The notes under the pieces are model-generated. The model did not search any database. It was not told where the DNA came from and was given only the letters and a program-made list of their open reading frames with translations. The translations under genes were made by a program, and so were the position numbers. Positions 1-5,639 of a stretch of 5,639 nucleotides of DNA are shown here, piece after piece; positions within the stretch are counted from its first letter, which is position 1; the number at the start of each line of letters is the position of its first letter. Origin of the DNA: Gulosibacter sediminis (lineage in GTDB: Bacteria > Actinomycetota > Actinomycetes > Actinomycetales > Microbacteriaceae); the NCBI RefSeq assembly GCF_014904065.1, contig NZ_JACXJG010000014.1, positions 21,824 through 27,462 of the forward strand, read 5' to 3'.

Positions 1-74
1 GGCCACAACCGCAGCTCCCGGAGAGAACCGCACCCAATGGCTGGCAAGCGGCGAGGACAGGCGCCGCCACGCGG

Positions 75-875
75 TTAGCGCTCGTCGTGGGTGCGGGGGT
101 CGAAGTCGCCGAGCTCGCGCTGCGGCTGCTTCGCGATCGCGGCGAGTTCGTCGTCGCCGAGGTGGATGCGGACGGCCTCGAGATTCTGCAGTTGGCGGTC
201 GGTGTTCGCCGAGCGCACGATCGGCACGCTGCCGATCGCGGAGTGCCACGCGAGCATGACCTGCGCCGGCGAGAGGCCACGGGCGCGCGCGATCTCGCCC
301 ACCGCATCCTGCCCGACGTCGCCCCGCGCGAGCGGCGACCACGCCTGGATGTTGATGTCTCGGGCCCGCAGTTCGGCGACGAGATCGTCGCGGCGCAGGC
401 CCGGGTCGAGCTGAATCTGGTTCGTCCAGGGTCGCTCGCCCGTGCGCTCCTCGAGCGCGTCGAGGTGCTCCGGTAAGAAATTCGAGACGCCGATGTTCCG
501 CACGAGCCCCTCGTCGCGCGCCTGCAGCATCTGCTCGAACGCGTCGACGTACTTACCGAGCATCGGCAGCGGCCAGTGGATGAGCCACGAGTCGAGGTAG
601 TCGAGCCCGAGGAGCTCGAGGCTCGACTTCAGCGCGTCACCAACGCGGTCGTGGTCGTTGCCGCGCAGCTTCGTCTGCACAAACAACTGCGAGCGGGGCA
701 CGCCGCTCCTGGCGATGCCGCGCCCGACCGCTGCCTCGTTCTCGTACCGCGACGCCGTGTCGATGAGGCGGTATCCGACGCCGATCGCGCTCGCGACCGC
801 GGTGGTCGCCTCATCGTCCTGGAATGGCCAGGTGCCGAAGCCAATGGTTTGCTGCTCAAGTTCGTTGTCGGTCAT
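75..875 (-). CDS. Aldo/keto reductase, AKR5-like (2,5-diketo-D-gluconate reductase type)
   Basis: Predicted cytosolic NAD(P)H-dependent reductase of aldehydes and ketones, 266 aa, a normal length for the short bacterial aldo/keto reductases. The (beta/alpha)8 family signatures are present in order. The catalytic tetrad reads Asp39 (LIDTAS), Tyr44 (SRYENE), Lys69 (VQTKL) and His100 (LIHWP). The GVSNF loop is at 129-133, NQIQLDP at 152-158 takes the place of the usual NQxExHP, and AWSPLARG is at 178-185. The C-terminal cofactor segment is VRSANTDRQLQN (220-231), where the usual PKS lysine is Arg221. The ATG at 875 is preferred; an in-frame TTG at 881 would add only two residues. Neither start has a Shine-Dalgarno sequence, and a TANNNT hexamer sits 7 bases before the ATG, so a leaderless transcript is possible. 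It lies 80 bases downstream of the siderophore reductase, in the same direction. The family is certain; the substrate cannot be read from sequence. Confidence 0.93.
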   Translation of the reverse strand: MTDNELEQQTIGFGTWPFQDDEATTAVASAIGVGYRLIDTASRYENEAAVGRGIARSGVPRSQLFVQTKLRGNDHDRVGDALKSSLELLGLDYLDSWLIHWPLPMLGKYVDAFEQMLQARDEGLVRNIGVSNFLPEHLDALEERTGERPWTNQIQLDPGLRRDDLVAELRARDINIQAWSPLARGDVGQDAVGEIARARGLSPAQVMLAWHSAIGSVPIVRSANTDRQLQNLEAVRIHLGDDELAAIAKQPQRELGDFDPRTHDER

Positions 876-881
876 GCCCAA

Positions 882-887
882 ACGCTA
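882..887 (-). promoter_or_regulatory. Possible -10 box for a leaderless aldo/keto reductase transcript
   Basis: TAGCGT on the minus strand fits the TANNNT pattern of actinobacterial -10 boxes. Its last base lies 7 bases before the A of the ATG at 875, so transcription would begin at or next to the start codon. This would fit the lack of a Shine-Dalgarno sequence. No good -35 element is visible 17-18 bases upstream, which keeps the call weak. Confidence 0.3.
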
Positions 888-914
888 TGCCCGCAGGCTG
901 AGCCGCGCCCGGAT

Positions 915-943
915 GCCCGGCTCCGGGCTCCGGCCGCGCGGCC
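915..943. repeat. GC-rich inverted repeats between the siderophore reductase and aldo/keto reductase genes
   Basis: Two adjacent dyads lie in the 80-base gap. GCCCGG/CCGGGC (915-920 and 923-928, 2-base spacer) is followed by the perfect 12-base palindrome GGCCGCGCGGCC (932-943). In the minus-strand RNA they come just after the siderophore reductase stop codon and could form small hairpins. There is no U-rich tract after them, so an intrinsic terminator is not established. They may simply reflect high GC content. Confidence 0.35.
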
Positions 944-955
944 ACCGACTCGTCG

Positions 956-1786
956 CTAATCGATCTTGCCGATCGGCTCGCGCTTCTCGGCCTGGAAGCG
1001 ATCCTCGGTGCGGCCGAGTGCCCAGTAGCCCGAGATCGAGAGTCGCTCGCGCGGCACCTCGCGCTCGCGGAATACGCGACGCAGCGCCTTGATCGTCTCG
1101 CGCTCACCGTGTGCGAAGACCTGCACGTCGCCCTCGGGCCAGTCGCGCGCCGTCACGAGCCCCGCCAGCCGCTCGGTGTCGGCCGCGGTGCCTTCCTCGA
1201 CGTGCCAGAGCAGCTCGACGCCGGCGGGATGCGCGACCTCCTGCCGCTCTTCATCGTGGTCGAGCGCGACGAGCGCCAGGCCCCGGGTGTCGGCGGGCAT
1301 GCTCTCGAGCGCGGCCGCAATCGCGGGCAGCGCCGACGAGTCGCCGACGAGCAGGTGGAAGTCGGCCGCGGGATCGGGTGCGTAGCCGCCACCCGGGCCG
1401 AGGAGCACGAGCTGGTCGCCGGGCTGCGCCGTCGCGGCCCACGGGCCGGCGTAGCCGTCCTCGCCGTGAATGACGAAGTCGATGTCGAGCGTGCCCGCCT
1501 CGGCGTCGATCGAGCGGATCGTGTAGGTGCGCGTGATCGGGCGGTCATCGGGGGCAAGTTCCTCGCGCAGCACCGCCATGTCGTACGGGGGCGTGAGGCC
1601 GAGCTCGGGCTTCACGAACACGAGCTTCACGTAGGCGTCGGTTGAGTCGTTCGGCACGAAGTCGGCGAAGCCCGGGCCGCCGAGCGTGACCCGCTGCATC
1701 CAGTCGTTGAGCCGGGTGGTGCGCACCACCTCGAGCACCGTCTGGGGCTTGGCCTTGCGGGGTTGCTGTGCATTCGCGGTAGTCAT
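956..1786 (-). CDS. Siderophore-interacting protein, FAD-dependent ferric-siderophore reductase (ViuB/SIP family)
   Basis: Predicted cytosolic flavoprotein that reduces Fe(III) in imported siderophores with electrons from NAD(P)H, releasing Fe(II). It is 276 aa, typical for the family. The N-terminal FAD-binding barrel (about 15-135) has the flavin motif RTYTIR at 86-91 and the HGEDGYAGPWA segment at 108-118, a variant of the family's HGxxGPAxxWA. The C-terminal SIP domain has VGDSSALPAI (147-156), a variant of GDETALPAI, then AHGERE (225-230), and the hallmark SGYW at 252-255. The start is ATG 1786, because family homology begins soon after it. A longer frame opening at 1828 would add 14 residues encoded across the iron operator. 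No Shine-Dalgarno precedes ATG 1786, and the iron box ends only one base before it. Repression under iron-replete conditions is expected. The family is very secure; the specific siderophore is unknown, and no siderophore transporter or biosynthesis gene lies in the window. Confidence 0.95.
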   Translation of the reverse strand: MTTANAQQPRKAKPQTVLEVVRTTRLNDWMQRVTLGGPGFADFVPNDSTDAYVKLVFVKPELGLTPPYDMAVLREELAPDDRPITRTYTIRSIDAEAGTLDIDFVIHGEDGYAGPWAATAQPGDQLVLLGPGGGYAPDPAADFHLLVGDSSALPAIAAALESMPADTRGLALVALDHDEERQEVAHPAGVELLWHVEEGTAADTERLAGLVTARDWPEGDVQVFAHGERETIKALRRVFREREVPRERLSISGYWALGRTEDRFQAEKREPIGKID

Positions 1787-1787
1787 A

Positions 1788-1806
1788 TTAGGTAAGCCTA
1801 ACTTGC
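1788..1806 (-). promoter_or_regulatory. DtxR/IdeR-type iron box (operator) of the siderophore reductase
   Basis: The 19 bases match the DtxR/IdeR consensus TWAGGTTAGSCTAACCTWA at 15 positions on either strand. On the minus strand the last 15 bases, GTTAGGCTTACCTAA, match 14 of 15. The site begins one base upstream of the ATG at 1786 and contains the proposed -10 hexamer TAGGCT, so a bound Fe(II)-repressor would block RNA polymerase directly. The downstream gene is a ferric-siderophore reductase, a known type of DtxR/IdeR target in actinobacteria, which strongly supports the call. The consensus comparison was made by eye. Confidence 0.87.
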
Positions 1807-1823
1807 AACCCTGACCGTGCGAA
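1795..1823 (-). promoter_or_regulatory. Probable promoter of the siderophore reductase (TTCGCA, 17 bp, TAGGCT)
   Basis: On the minus strand, TTCGCA (1818-1823) matches TTGACA at 4 of 6 bases and lies 17 bases from TAGGCT (1795-1800), a TANNNT -10 box. The predicted start of transcription is within about 2 bases of the ATG at 1786, so the mRNA would be leaderless or nearly so. The -10 box lies wholly inside the iron operator, a consistent layout for iron repression. Confidence 0.5.
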
Positions 1824-1843
1824 ATCATTCAGATTCCCAGACC

Positions 1844-1849
1844 TACACT
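1844..1849 (+). promoter_or_regulatory. Possible -10 box of the alcohol dehydrogenase gene
   Basis: TACACT fits TANNNT and would start transcription near 1856, leaving a leader of roughly 58 bases before the ATG at 1914. The hexamer 17 bases upstream (GAAATC, 1821-1826) is a poor -35, so the call is tentative. The promoter would lie about 15 bases beyond the iron box, so repressor binding there need not block it. Confidence 0.33.
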
Positions 1850-1902
1850 TGCCGTGAACGCCACGCCCACGCGGTTCCAGGCAGGAACCCGGCGCGGCCC
1901 CC

Positions 1903-1908
1903 AGGAGG
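1903..1908 (+). promoter_or_regulatory. Ribosome binding site fixing the alcohol dehydrogenase start
   Basis: AGGAGG is a full Shine-Dalgarno core, with 5 bases between it and the ATG at 1914. It decides the start against a possible upstream GTG at 1854, whose extra 20 residues have no family counterpart and would be encoded across this site. Confidence 0.9.
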
Positions 1909-1913
1909 AAATC

Positions 1914-2966
1914 ATGAAGGCAGTTCGCTTCACGAACTGGAAGACATTCCCCGAACTCAAGGACGTCGAGAAGCCGACGCCCGGCCCCGGCGAGGTGCTG
2001 CTCAAGGTCGCCGGCGCGGGCGCCTGCCACTCCGACGTCGCGGTCTTCAGCGACTACGACGCCGACTTCCCCGTCGCGAGCATGATGCAACCCGAGTTCA
2101 CGCTCGGCCACGAAAACTCCGGCTGGGTTGAGGAAGTCGGCGAGGGCGTCACCGGGTTCACGAAGGGCGACGCGTACCTCGTCTACGGCCCCATCGGCTG
2201 CGGCCATTGCGCCGCGTGCAGCCGTGGGCAGGACACCTACTGCGACAACGTCGCCACGATGCCGTACCTCGCGTCTGGCCTCGGCCGCGACGGTGGCATG
2301 GCCGAATACCTCGTCGTGCCCGCCCGCAACCTCGTGCCGCTCGGCGACGCCGACCCCATTGACGCCGCGCCACTGTCGGACGCCGGACTCACGCCGTACC
2401 ACGCCATCAAGCTCGCGCTGCCGAAGCTCGCAGGTGGCGGCAAGACCGCGCTCGTCATCGGCCTCGGCGGCCTCGGCCAGGTGGCCGTGCAGATCCTCCG
2501 CGCCATCACCGGCGCCACCGTGATCGCGACCGACATGAAGCCCGAGGCGATGGCCGAAGCCGAGCGCAACGGCGCCGTCACGGTACCCGGCGGCGAGGGT
2601 CAGGTCGAGCGAATCCGCGAGCTCACCGGCGGCAAGGGCGTGGATGCGGTGTTCGACTTCGTCGGTGTCAAACCCACCATCGAGACGGCGCAGCAGGTCG
2701 TCGCCCGCCGTGGCCGCATCACGATCGTTGGCATCGCCGGCGGCGAGGTGAGCTGGTCGTTCTACTCGAACCCCTACGAGGCCGAGCTCACGAACACCTA
2801 CTGGGGCACGATCGAGGAGCTCTACGAGGTCGCCGAGCTCTACCGCAACGGCCAGATCAAGCCCGAGGTGAAGCGCTACGCGATGGCCGACGCACTGCAG
2901 GCCTACCACGACCTCCACGACGGCAAGCTCTCGGGCCGCGCCGTCGTCGTGCCGCACCAGGCCTAG
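1914..2966 (+). CDS. Zinc-dependent, NAD-preferring alcohol dehydrogenase (medium-chain, secondary-alcohol type)
   Basis: Predicted cytosolic MDR-family alcohol dehydrogenase, 350 aa, interconverting alcohols and aldehydes or ketones. The GroES-like domain comes first. Catalytic zinc ligands are Cys38 (ACHSD), His66 (LGHEN) and Asp156 (LSDAGLTPYHAI); Asp instead of the usual Cys is shared with Rhodococcus ruber ADH-A. The structural-zinc lobe has Cys96, Cys99, Cys102 and Cys110. The Rossmann fold has GLGGLG at 183-188, and Asp207 ends the second strand (VIATD), which argues for NAD(H) over NADP(H). FDFVG and YWGT segments, also seen in ADH-A, follow near the C-terminus. The start at ATG 1914 is fixed by AGGAGG five bases upstream. 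It is divergent from the siderophore reductase and convergent, with a 2-base gap, on the GH13 gene. The active site looks complete. Secondary-alcohol specificity is inferred from resemblance to ADH-A, and the natural substrate is unknown. Confidence 0.95.
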   Translation: MKAVRFTNWKTFPELKDVEKPTPGPGEVLLKVAGAGACHSDVAVFSDYDADFPVASMMQPEFTLGHENSGWVEEVGEGVTGFTKGDAYLVYGPIGCGHCAACSRGQDTYCDNVATMPYLASGLGRDGGMAEYLVVPARNLVPLGDADPIDAAPLSDAGLTPYHAIKLALPKLAGGGKTALVIGLGGLGQVAVQILRAITGATVIATDMKPEAMAEAERNGAVTVPGGEGQVERIRELTGGKGVDAVFDFVGVKPTIETAQQVVARRGRITIVGIAGGEVSWSFYSNPYEAELTNTYWGTIEELYEVAELYRNGQIKPEVKRYAMADALQAYHDLHDGKLSGRAVVVPHQA

Positions 2967-2980
2967 CCTTAGCCGGCCTG
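2958..2980. terminator. Weak inverted repeat at the convergent gene ends
   Basis: CAGGCC (2958-2963) and GGCCTG (2975-2980) form a perfect 6-base stem around an 11-base loop. The loop holds the stop codons of both convergent genes, TAG at 2964-2966 on plus and TAA at 2971-2969 on minus. It could act as a short bidirectional terminator or transcript 3' end. The stem is short and has no T tract on either side, so the function is uncertain. Confidence 0.3.
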
Positions 2981-5215
2981 CCCACCCCGCTCGGCGAGCA
3001 TCACCGACGTCACGACCGGAATTGCTGACGTCGGCGTCTCGTCGCCGCCGATGAGCAGGAACAGACCCTCCATCGGTGCGATCTGTACCGGGAAGCTCTG
3101 CAGGTCGTCGACGCGGCCGATGACCTCGCGGCTCACCGCATCGGTCACGAGCCTGCGGGTCGGCAGCTCGTCGGAGCGCACGATGCCGAACACCGGCTCG
3201 TGCGAGAAGTTCAGCACCGTCACCTGCATCTGCGCGTCGAGCTGGTTTGGATTGCCCTCGTCGAGTCGGTGCACGAGCACGAGCAGACCAGGATGCGACA
3301 CCTCGGGCACGTCGACCTGGCTCGCCTGGGGCAGGCGGTGCTGCTCGCGCACCTGGATGACCCGCGAAAGTTCGCTGAGGAATGACTCATCGTCGTCAAG
3401 CTGCTCGGGAATCGAGTCGTAGAGCGTGCGGGCGCGTGGTAGCCCCGCCTCGGATGCCTCGGCCTCGGGGTTCGCATTCATGATGTCGACCGCGCCGCGC
3501 TCGATCCAACGCGTGTCGCCGCCGTCGATCAGTTCGTCGACCGCCTGCTGCGGCACGGTCAGCGCACCGAGCACATCCCACGCCGAGAGCGCGAACGCGC
3601 CTGGCTGCCAGGCGTTATATTTCGCCAGGAGCAAGTGGCCCTCGCGGATGCGCGCCGTAAGTTCGTCGTCGATGTCGTTGAGCCGCTGCACACCGAGCGA
3701 CGCGGCTACGACAGTCGCGCTCGTGCAGGCGATGCCGTTCGTCGTGAACACGAGGTTGTAATCGATCTCACCACCCGTGAGCTTTTCGGTGAGTTCGTGT
3801 CGCACGGTCGCCGCGATCGAGGCACCGGCAACCTCCTGGTCGCGGAAGATGTAGGTGTCGGCACCGTGACGTGAGGTCCAATGCACGAGCTCGTAGGTGA
3901 GCTCGTCGTGGTTCTGCATTCCGTGAATGAGGCTCGCGGGCTCGACGCCGTACTCGAGCGAGGTGCGCAGCGTCAGCCGCAGAAATTCGGTATCGCCGGT
4001 GAGCAGGGCGTGCTGGTACGCCGGACGAGTGATGAAGTCGTACGAGAGGTCAGCGCCGGCTGCGCCCGAGTCGCGGATGTCTTCGACCGCAAGGTTGAGT
4101 TCCTGGAACGAGAAGCCGCCGACCTTGCGAATCATGCTGCCGATGAACTGGTTGGCGGCGTGTGACAGCGGGTGCCCCTCCGACCACGCCGGCCGGCCGT
4201 CGACTGAGCGCTCGGCGGCAAGGAAACCGTTGGCGTCGAGGCGCAGCGCCGTCGCCCCGAGGTCGCCGAGCGAGTGCAGCGCGTCGCCGATGACGAGGCG
4301 CATGCCGGCGAACGTGGGGTCAAGCCAGTTGATGGTGGGCTGCCCCGCCTTGAAGTAGTGCAGGTAGACCCAGCGGCGCGTGACGCCGTCGACGCCGAGC
4401 ACCTCACCCGTCGCGCTCCAGTTCGTCTCTTTCACGCCGGGCTGGTAGAAGATGACGCGCTGCAGCGAGCCAATGATGAGCCCCTCGCGGGCGAGCGCCG
4501 CCTCGGCCGAGGGGCTGAGGTTCGCCGAGTCCTCACCCTCGGGCAACTCGGGCAACAGGTGCCAGAATTCCTCGGGGATGTTCACCATGTGGAAAATGCC
4601 GGGATACTCCTTGTACCCCATCTCGGCGAGGCGGAAGTCGGCGCCCTTGCCGGTGTGGCCAGGCACGATGTCGTCGATGACGATGCCGCCGAACTCCTCG
4701 GCCCGGTCGGTGAGCCGCTGGAATTCCTCTTCGGTGCCGAACGCGCCGTCGACGCGCGTTGAAATGCGGTCGAACTGGCCGTCGACGCTCGGGCTCGTCT
4801 GCCAGCCGACGATGCCGCCGGCGATCTTCGTCGGCCCCGTGTGAATCGCACCGATGCCGACGCGAGCGAACGCGCGCCAGAGTTCCTCGTTGCCGAGGGT
4901 CGCGAGGAACGACTCCCCCGGCTCCGTGATCATCGCGCTCGGGTAGGTCGTGAACCACACGGAGGCCTGGTCGAGCGCGCGGCGCGCGTCGGGCACGGCG
5001 TACGCGTTGCGCCACATGCTCGCCTGACCCGACAACCCCCGCGCCATAACATTCGCGTCGCCAAGCATCGAGTGCCGCTTGAGCCACTCCACGTACGAGG
5101 GATTCGATGCGTCGGCCCGGCGCGGGTCGGCGAACGTGCGCTGAATGCGGCTGATGCCGAGGCTCAGGCGCGGGCGTCCGCGCCCTTTGTGCTCATTGGT
5201 ATTCTGCTCGACCAT
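2969..5215 (-). CDS. treS: GH13 alpha-amylase-superfamily enzyme, trehalose synthase-like (maltose alpha-D-glucosyltransferase)
   Basis: Predicted cytosolic alpha-glucan enzyme of 748 aa, without an evident signal peptide or membrane segment. All four GH13 motifs are present: region I DDIVPGH (181-187); region II LRLDAN with Arg325 and nucleophile Asp327; region III FQELN with acid/base Glu372; and region IV QNHDELT with His436 and transition-state Asp437. NHDELT resembles trehalose synthases, which interconvert maltose and trehalose, and INWLDP at 295-300 matches the GH13 LNxxNP region. A C-terminal beta domain (about 640-722) contains VTVLNFS. The N-terminus lacks the WYKxAVxYE opening of classic TreS, and there is no maltokinase fusion, so it appears to be a divergent TreS-like subfamily. 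The gene symbol is tentative. ATG 5215 is chosen because GGAGG lies 4 bases upstream; an in-frame ATG at 5227 lacks such a site. The frame open up to 5617 overlaps the kinase and is not coding there. A sugar kinase gene ends 61 bases upstream. Other GH13 transglycosylase or hydrolase activity is possible. Confidence 0.88.
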   Translation of the reverse strand: MVEQNTNEHKGRGRPRLSLGISRIQRTFADPRRADASNPSYVEWLKRHSMLGDANVMARGLSGQASMWRNAYAVPDARRALDQASVWFTTYPSAMITEPGESFLATLGNEELWRAFARVGIGAIHTGPTKIAGGIVGWQTSPSVDGQFDRISTRVDGAFGTEEEFQRLTDRAEEFGGIVIDDIVPGHTGKGADFRLAEMGYKEYPGIFHMVNIPEEFWHLLPELPEGEDSANLSPSAEAALAREGLIIGSLQRVIFYQPGVKETNWSATGEVLGVDGVTRRWVYLHYFKAGQPTINWLDPTFAGMRLVIGDALHSLGDLGATALRLDANGFLAAERSVDGRPAWSEGHPLSHAANQFIGSMIRKVGGFSFQELNLAVEDIRDSGAAGADLSYDFITRPAYQHALLTGDTEFLRLTLRTSLEYGVEPASLIHGMQNHDELTYELVHWTSRHGADTYIFRDQEVAGASIAATVRHELTEKLTGGEIDYNLVFTTNGIACTSATVVAASLGVQRLNDIDDELTARIREGHLLLAKYNAWQPGAFALSAWDVLGALTVPQQAVDELIDGGDTRWIERGAVDIMNANPEAEASEAGLPRARTLYDSIPEQLDDDESFLSELSRVIQVREQHRLPQASQVDVPEVSHPGLLVLVHRLDEGNPNQLDAQMQVTVLNFSHEPVFGIVRSDELPTRRLVTDAVSREVIGRVDDLQSFPVQIAPMEGLFLLIGGDETPTSAIPVVTSVMLAERGGQAG

Positions 5216-5219
5216 GCGG

Positions 5220-5225
5220 CCTCCC
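5220..5225 (-). promoter_or_regulatory. Ribosome binding site of the GH13 gene
   Basis: GGGAGG on the minus strand is followed by 4 bases and the ATG at 5215. It overlaps the alternative in-frame ATG at 5227, so only the downstream ATG can use it. The spacing is slightly short, but no competing site is seen. Confidence 0.7.
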
Positions 5226-5238
5226 ATCGCTCGGGGCC

Positions 5239-5244
5239 AGTGTA
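5239..5244 (-). promoter_or_regulatory. Possible -10 box of the GH13 gene
   Basis: TACACT on the minus strand, the same hexamer as proposed for the alcohol dehydrogenase, would start transcription near 5232 and give a leader of about 17 bases containing the ribosome binding site. The -35 position (AGGCTG, 5262-5267) is poor. Read-through from the upstream kinase gene is the alternative. Confidence 0.3.
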
Positions 5245-5276
5245 GGAGTGGCGAGTACGCGCAGCCTGGATGGCCG

Positions 5277-5639
5277 CTAGCGTCGCGCCGCGAGCGCGCG
5301 GTCGACCTCGTCGCGCGTCGGGATCGACTCGGATGCGCCGACTCGCGTCGCCGCGAGCGAGCCGGCCGCAAGTGCCCGCGTGACCGCTTCGCGCAGTTCC
5401 CCGCCCGCCGCGAGCGCGGCGCCAAGGTGGCCCGCGAACGAGTCGCCTGCCGCGGTCGTGTCGACGGCGTCGACGGCGACCGTGGCGAGGTGCTCGGCTC
5501 CGGCGCTGGTAACGAGGCTCGCCCCGGCCGCGCCGCGGGTGATGAGGACCACGCGCACGCCGCGCTCGAGGAACCAGCGCCCGGCTCGCTCGGCGGAGGC
5601 GTCGTCGGTGACCTCAATGCCCGAGAGCAGCCCGGCCTC
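5277..5639 (-). CDS. PfkB-family sugar kinase, ribokinase-like (C-terminal part, 5' end outside the window)
   Basis: The last 120 residues of an ATP-dependent sugar kinase run to the TAG at 5279-5277. The frame stays open to the window edge, so the start and roughly 180 residues of a typical 300-residue ribokinase are missing. The visible part opens with EAGLLSG, the end of the NExEAxxLTG motif of ribokinases. It continues with [12 protein letters not shown] (32-43 of the fragment), the strand-and-loop segment next to the nucleotide site, and the PfkB signature [11 protein letters not shown] (60-70), whose Asp66 is the expected catalytic base. [12 protein letters not shown] near the end resembles ribokinase C-termini. 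The likely reaction is phosphorylation of ribose or a related sugar or nucleoside, but the substrate-binding N-terminal half is not visible. It is co-directional with the GH13 gene 61 bases downstream. A GTG at 5558 is an internal codon, not the start. Confidence 0.92.
   Translation of the reverse strand, partial: EAGLLSGIEVTDDASAERAGRWFLERGVRVVLITRGAAGASLVTSAGAEHLATVAVDAVDTTAAGDSFAGHLGAALAAGGELREAVTRALAAGSLAATRVGASESIPTRDEVDRALAARR

Noticed and set aside
48..67. Hairpin GCGGCG/CGCCGC with an 8-base loop just downstream of the aldo/keto reductase stop, as a terminator
   Set aside because: The stem is only 6 bases and no U tract follows on the minus strand, so it is within what GC-rich sequence gives by chance. 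The remaining bases 1-74 show no gene.
1787..1828. A 14-residue N-terminal extension of the siderophore reductase from 1828
   Set aside because: These codons run through the iron box and the proposed -10, and have no family counterpart.
1854..1913. A 20-residue N-terminal extension of the alcohol dehydrogenase from GTG 1854
   Set aside because: The family normally begins at the MKAV segment, and AGGAGG is placed precisely for ATG 1914.
1788..2957. A 389-residue open frame on the minus strand, antisense to the alcohol dehydrogenase
   Set aside because: It mirrors the codons of a well-supported gene, has no recognisable domain, and crosses the siderophore reductase promoter and the dehydrogenase ribosome binding site. 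Long antisense frames are usual in high-GC DNA.
4533..5087. A 184-residue minus-strand open frame inside the GH13 gene
   Set aside because: It is a frame-shifted shadow of the GH13 gene, rich in Arg and His, with no domain; the GH13 frame is intact through this region.
5556..5558. GTG at 5558 as the kinase start
   Set aside because: Coding continues in frame upstream to the window edge and includes EAGLLSG, part of a conserved ribokinase motif, so the gene begins outside the window.
5216..5617. An N-terminal extension of the GH13 protein by 134 residues, from an open frame reaching 5617
   Set aside because: The extra part overlaps the kinase gene in another frame, is low-complexity Arg/Ser/Ala/Pro-rich as expected of a GC-rich shadow frame, and the ATG at 5215 has its own GGGAGG site.
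1..5639. An undescribed defence, mobile or biosynthetic system
   Set aside because: All genes belong to recognisable metabolic enzyme families with intact active sites. There are no transposases, integrases, attachment repeats, CRISPR-like arrays, toxin-antitoxin pairs or nuclease/helicase modules, and base composition looks even by eye.

Overview
The window is GC-rich, densely coding bacterial DNA. The high-GC codon use, the DtxR/IdeR-type iron box and the protein families present point to an actinobacterium, plausibly a member of the Microbacteriaceae. The family assignment is inference from style and homology recall; no rRNA or other phylogenetic marker is present. There are four complete protein genes and one partial one. 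No tRNA, rRNA, insertion sequence, CRISPR array or prophage feature was seen, and no gene-free stretch exceeds about 130 bases.

Layout from left to right. An aldo/keto reductase (75-875, minus) and, 80 bases upstream of it, a siderophore-interacting FAD reductase (956-1786, minus) point leftwards. Then comes a 127-base divergent intergenic region (1787-1913), with a 15/19 match to the DtxR/IdeR operator touching the siderophore reductase start. A zinc-dependent secondary-alcohol-dehydrogenase-like gene (1914-2966, plus) follows, with a strong ribosome binding site. It meets, tail to tail with a 2-base gap, a large GH13 alpha-amylase-superfamily enzyme of trehalose-synthase type (2969-5215, minus). 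Upstream of that is the C-terminal part of a PfkB/ribokinase-type sugar kinase (5277-5639, minus), cut by the window edge.

How the genes may work together. The clearest regulatory unit is the iron-responsive siderophore reductase: under iron sufficiency a DtxR/IdeR-type repressor should cover its -10 region. The aldo/keto reductase downstream could be read through from it or have its own leaderless promoter. The alcohol dehydrogenase and aldo/keto reductase are general carbonyl/alcohol redox enzymes with no visible pathway partner. The kinase and the GH13 enzyme are co-directional sugar-metabolism genes separated by 61 bases and may share a transcript, although the GH13 gene also has a possible promoter of its own.

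I found no convincing undescribed multi-gene system. The parts most worth a second look are the operator/start geometry of the siderophore reductase, the atypical TreS-like enzyme, and the apparent leaderless starts of both leftward redox genes.
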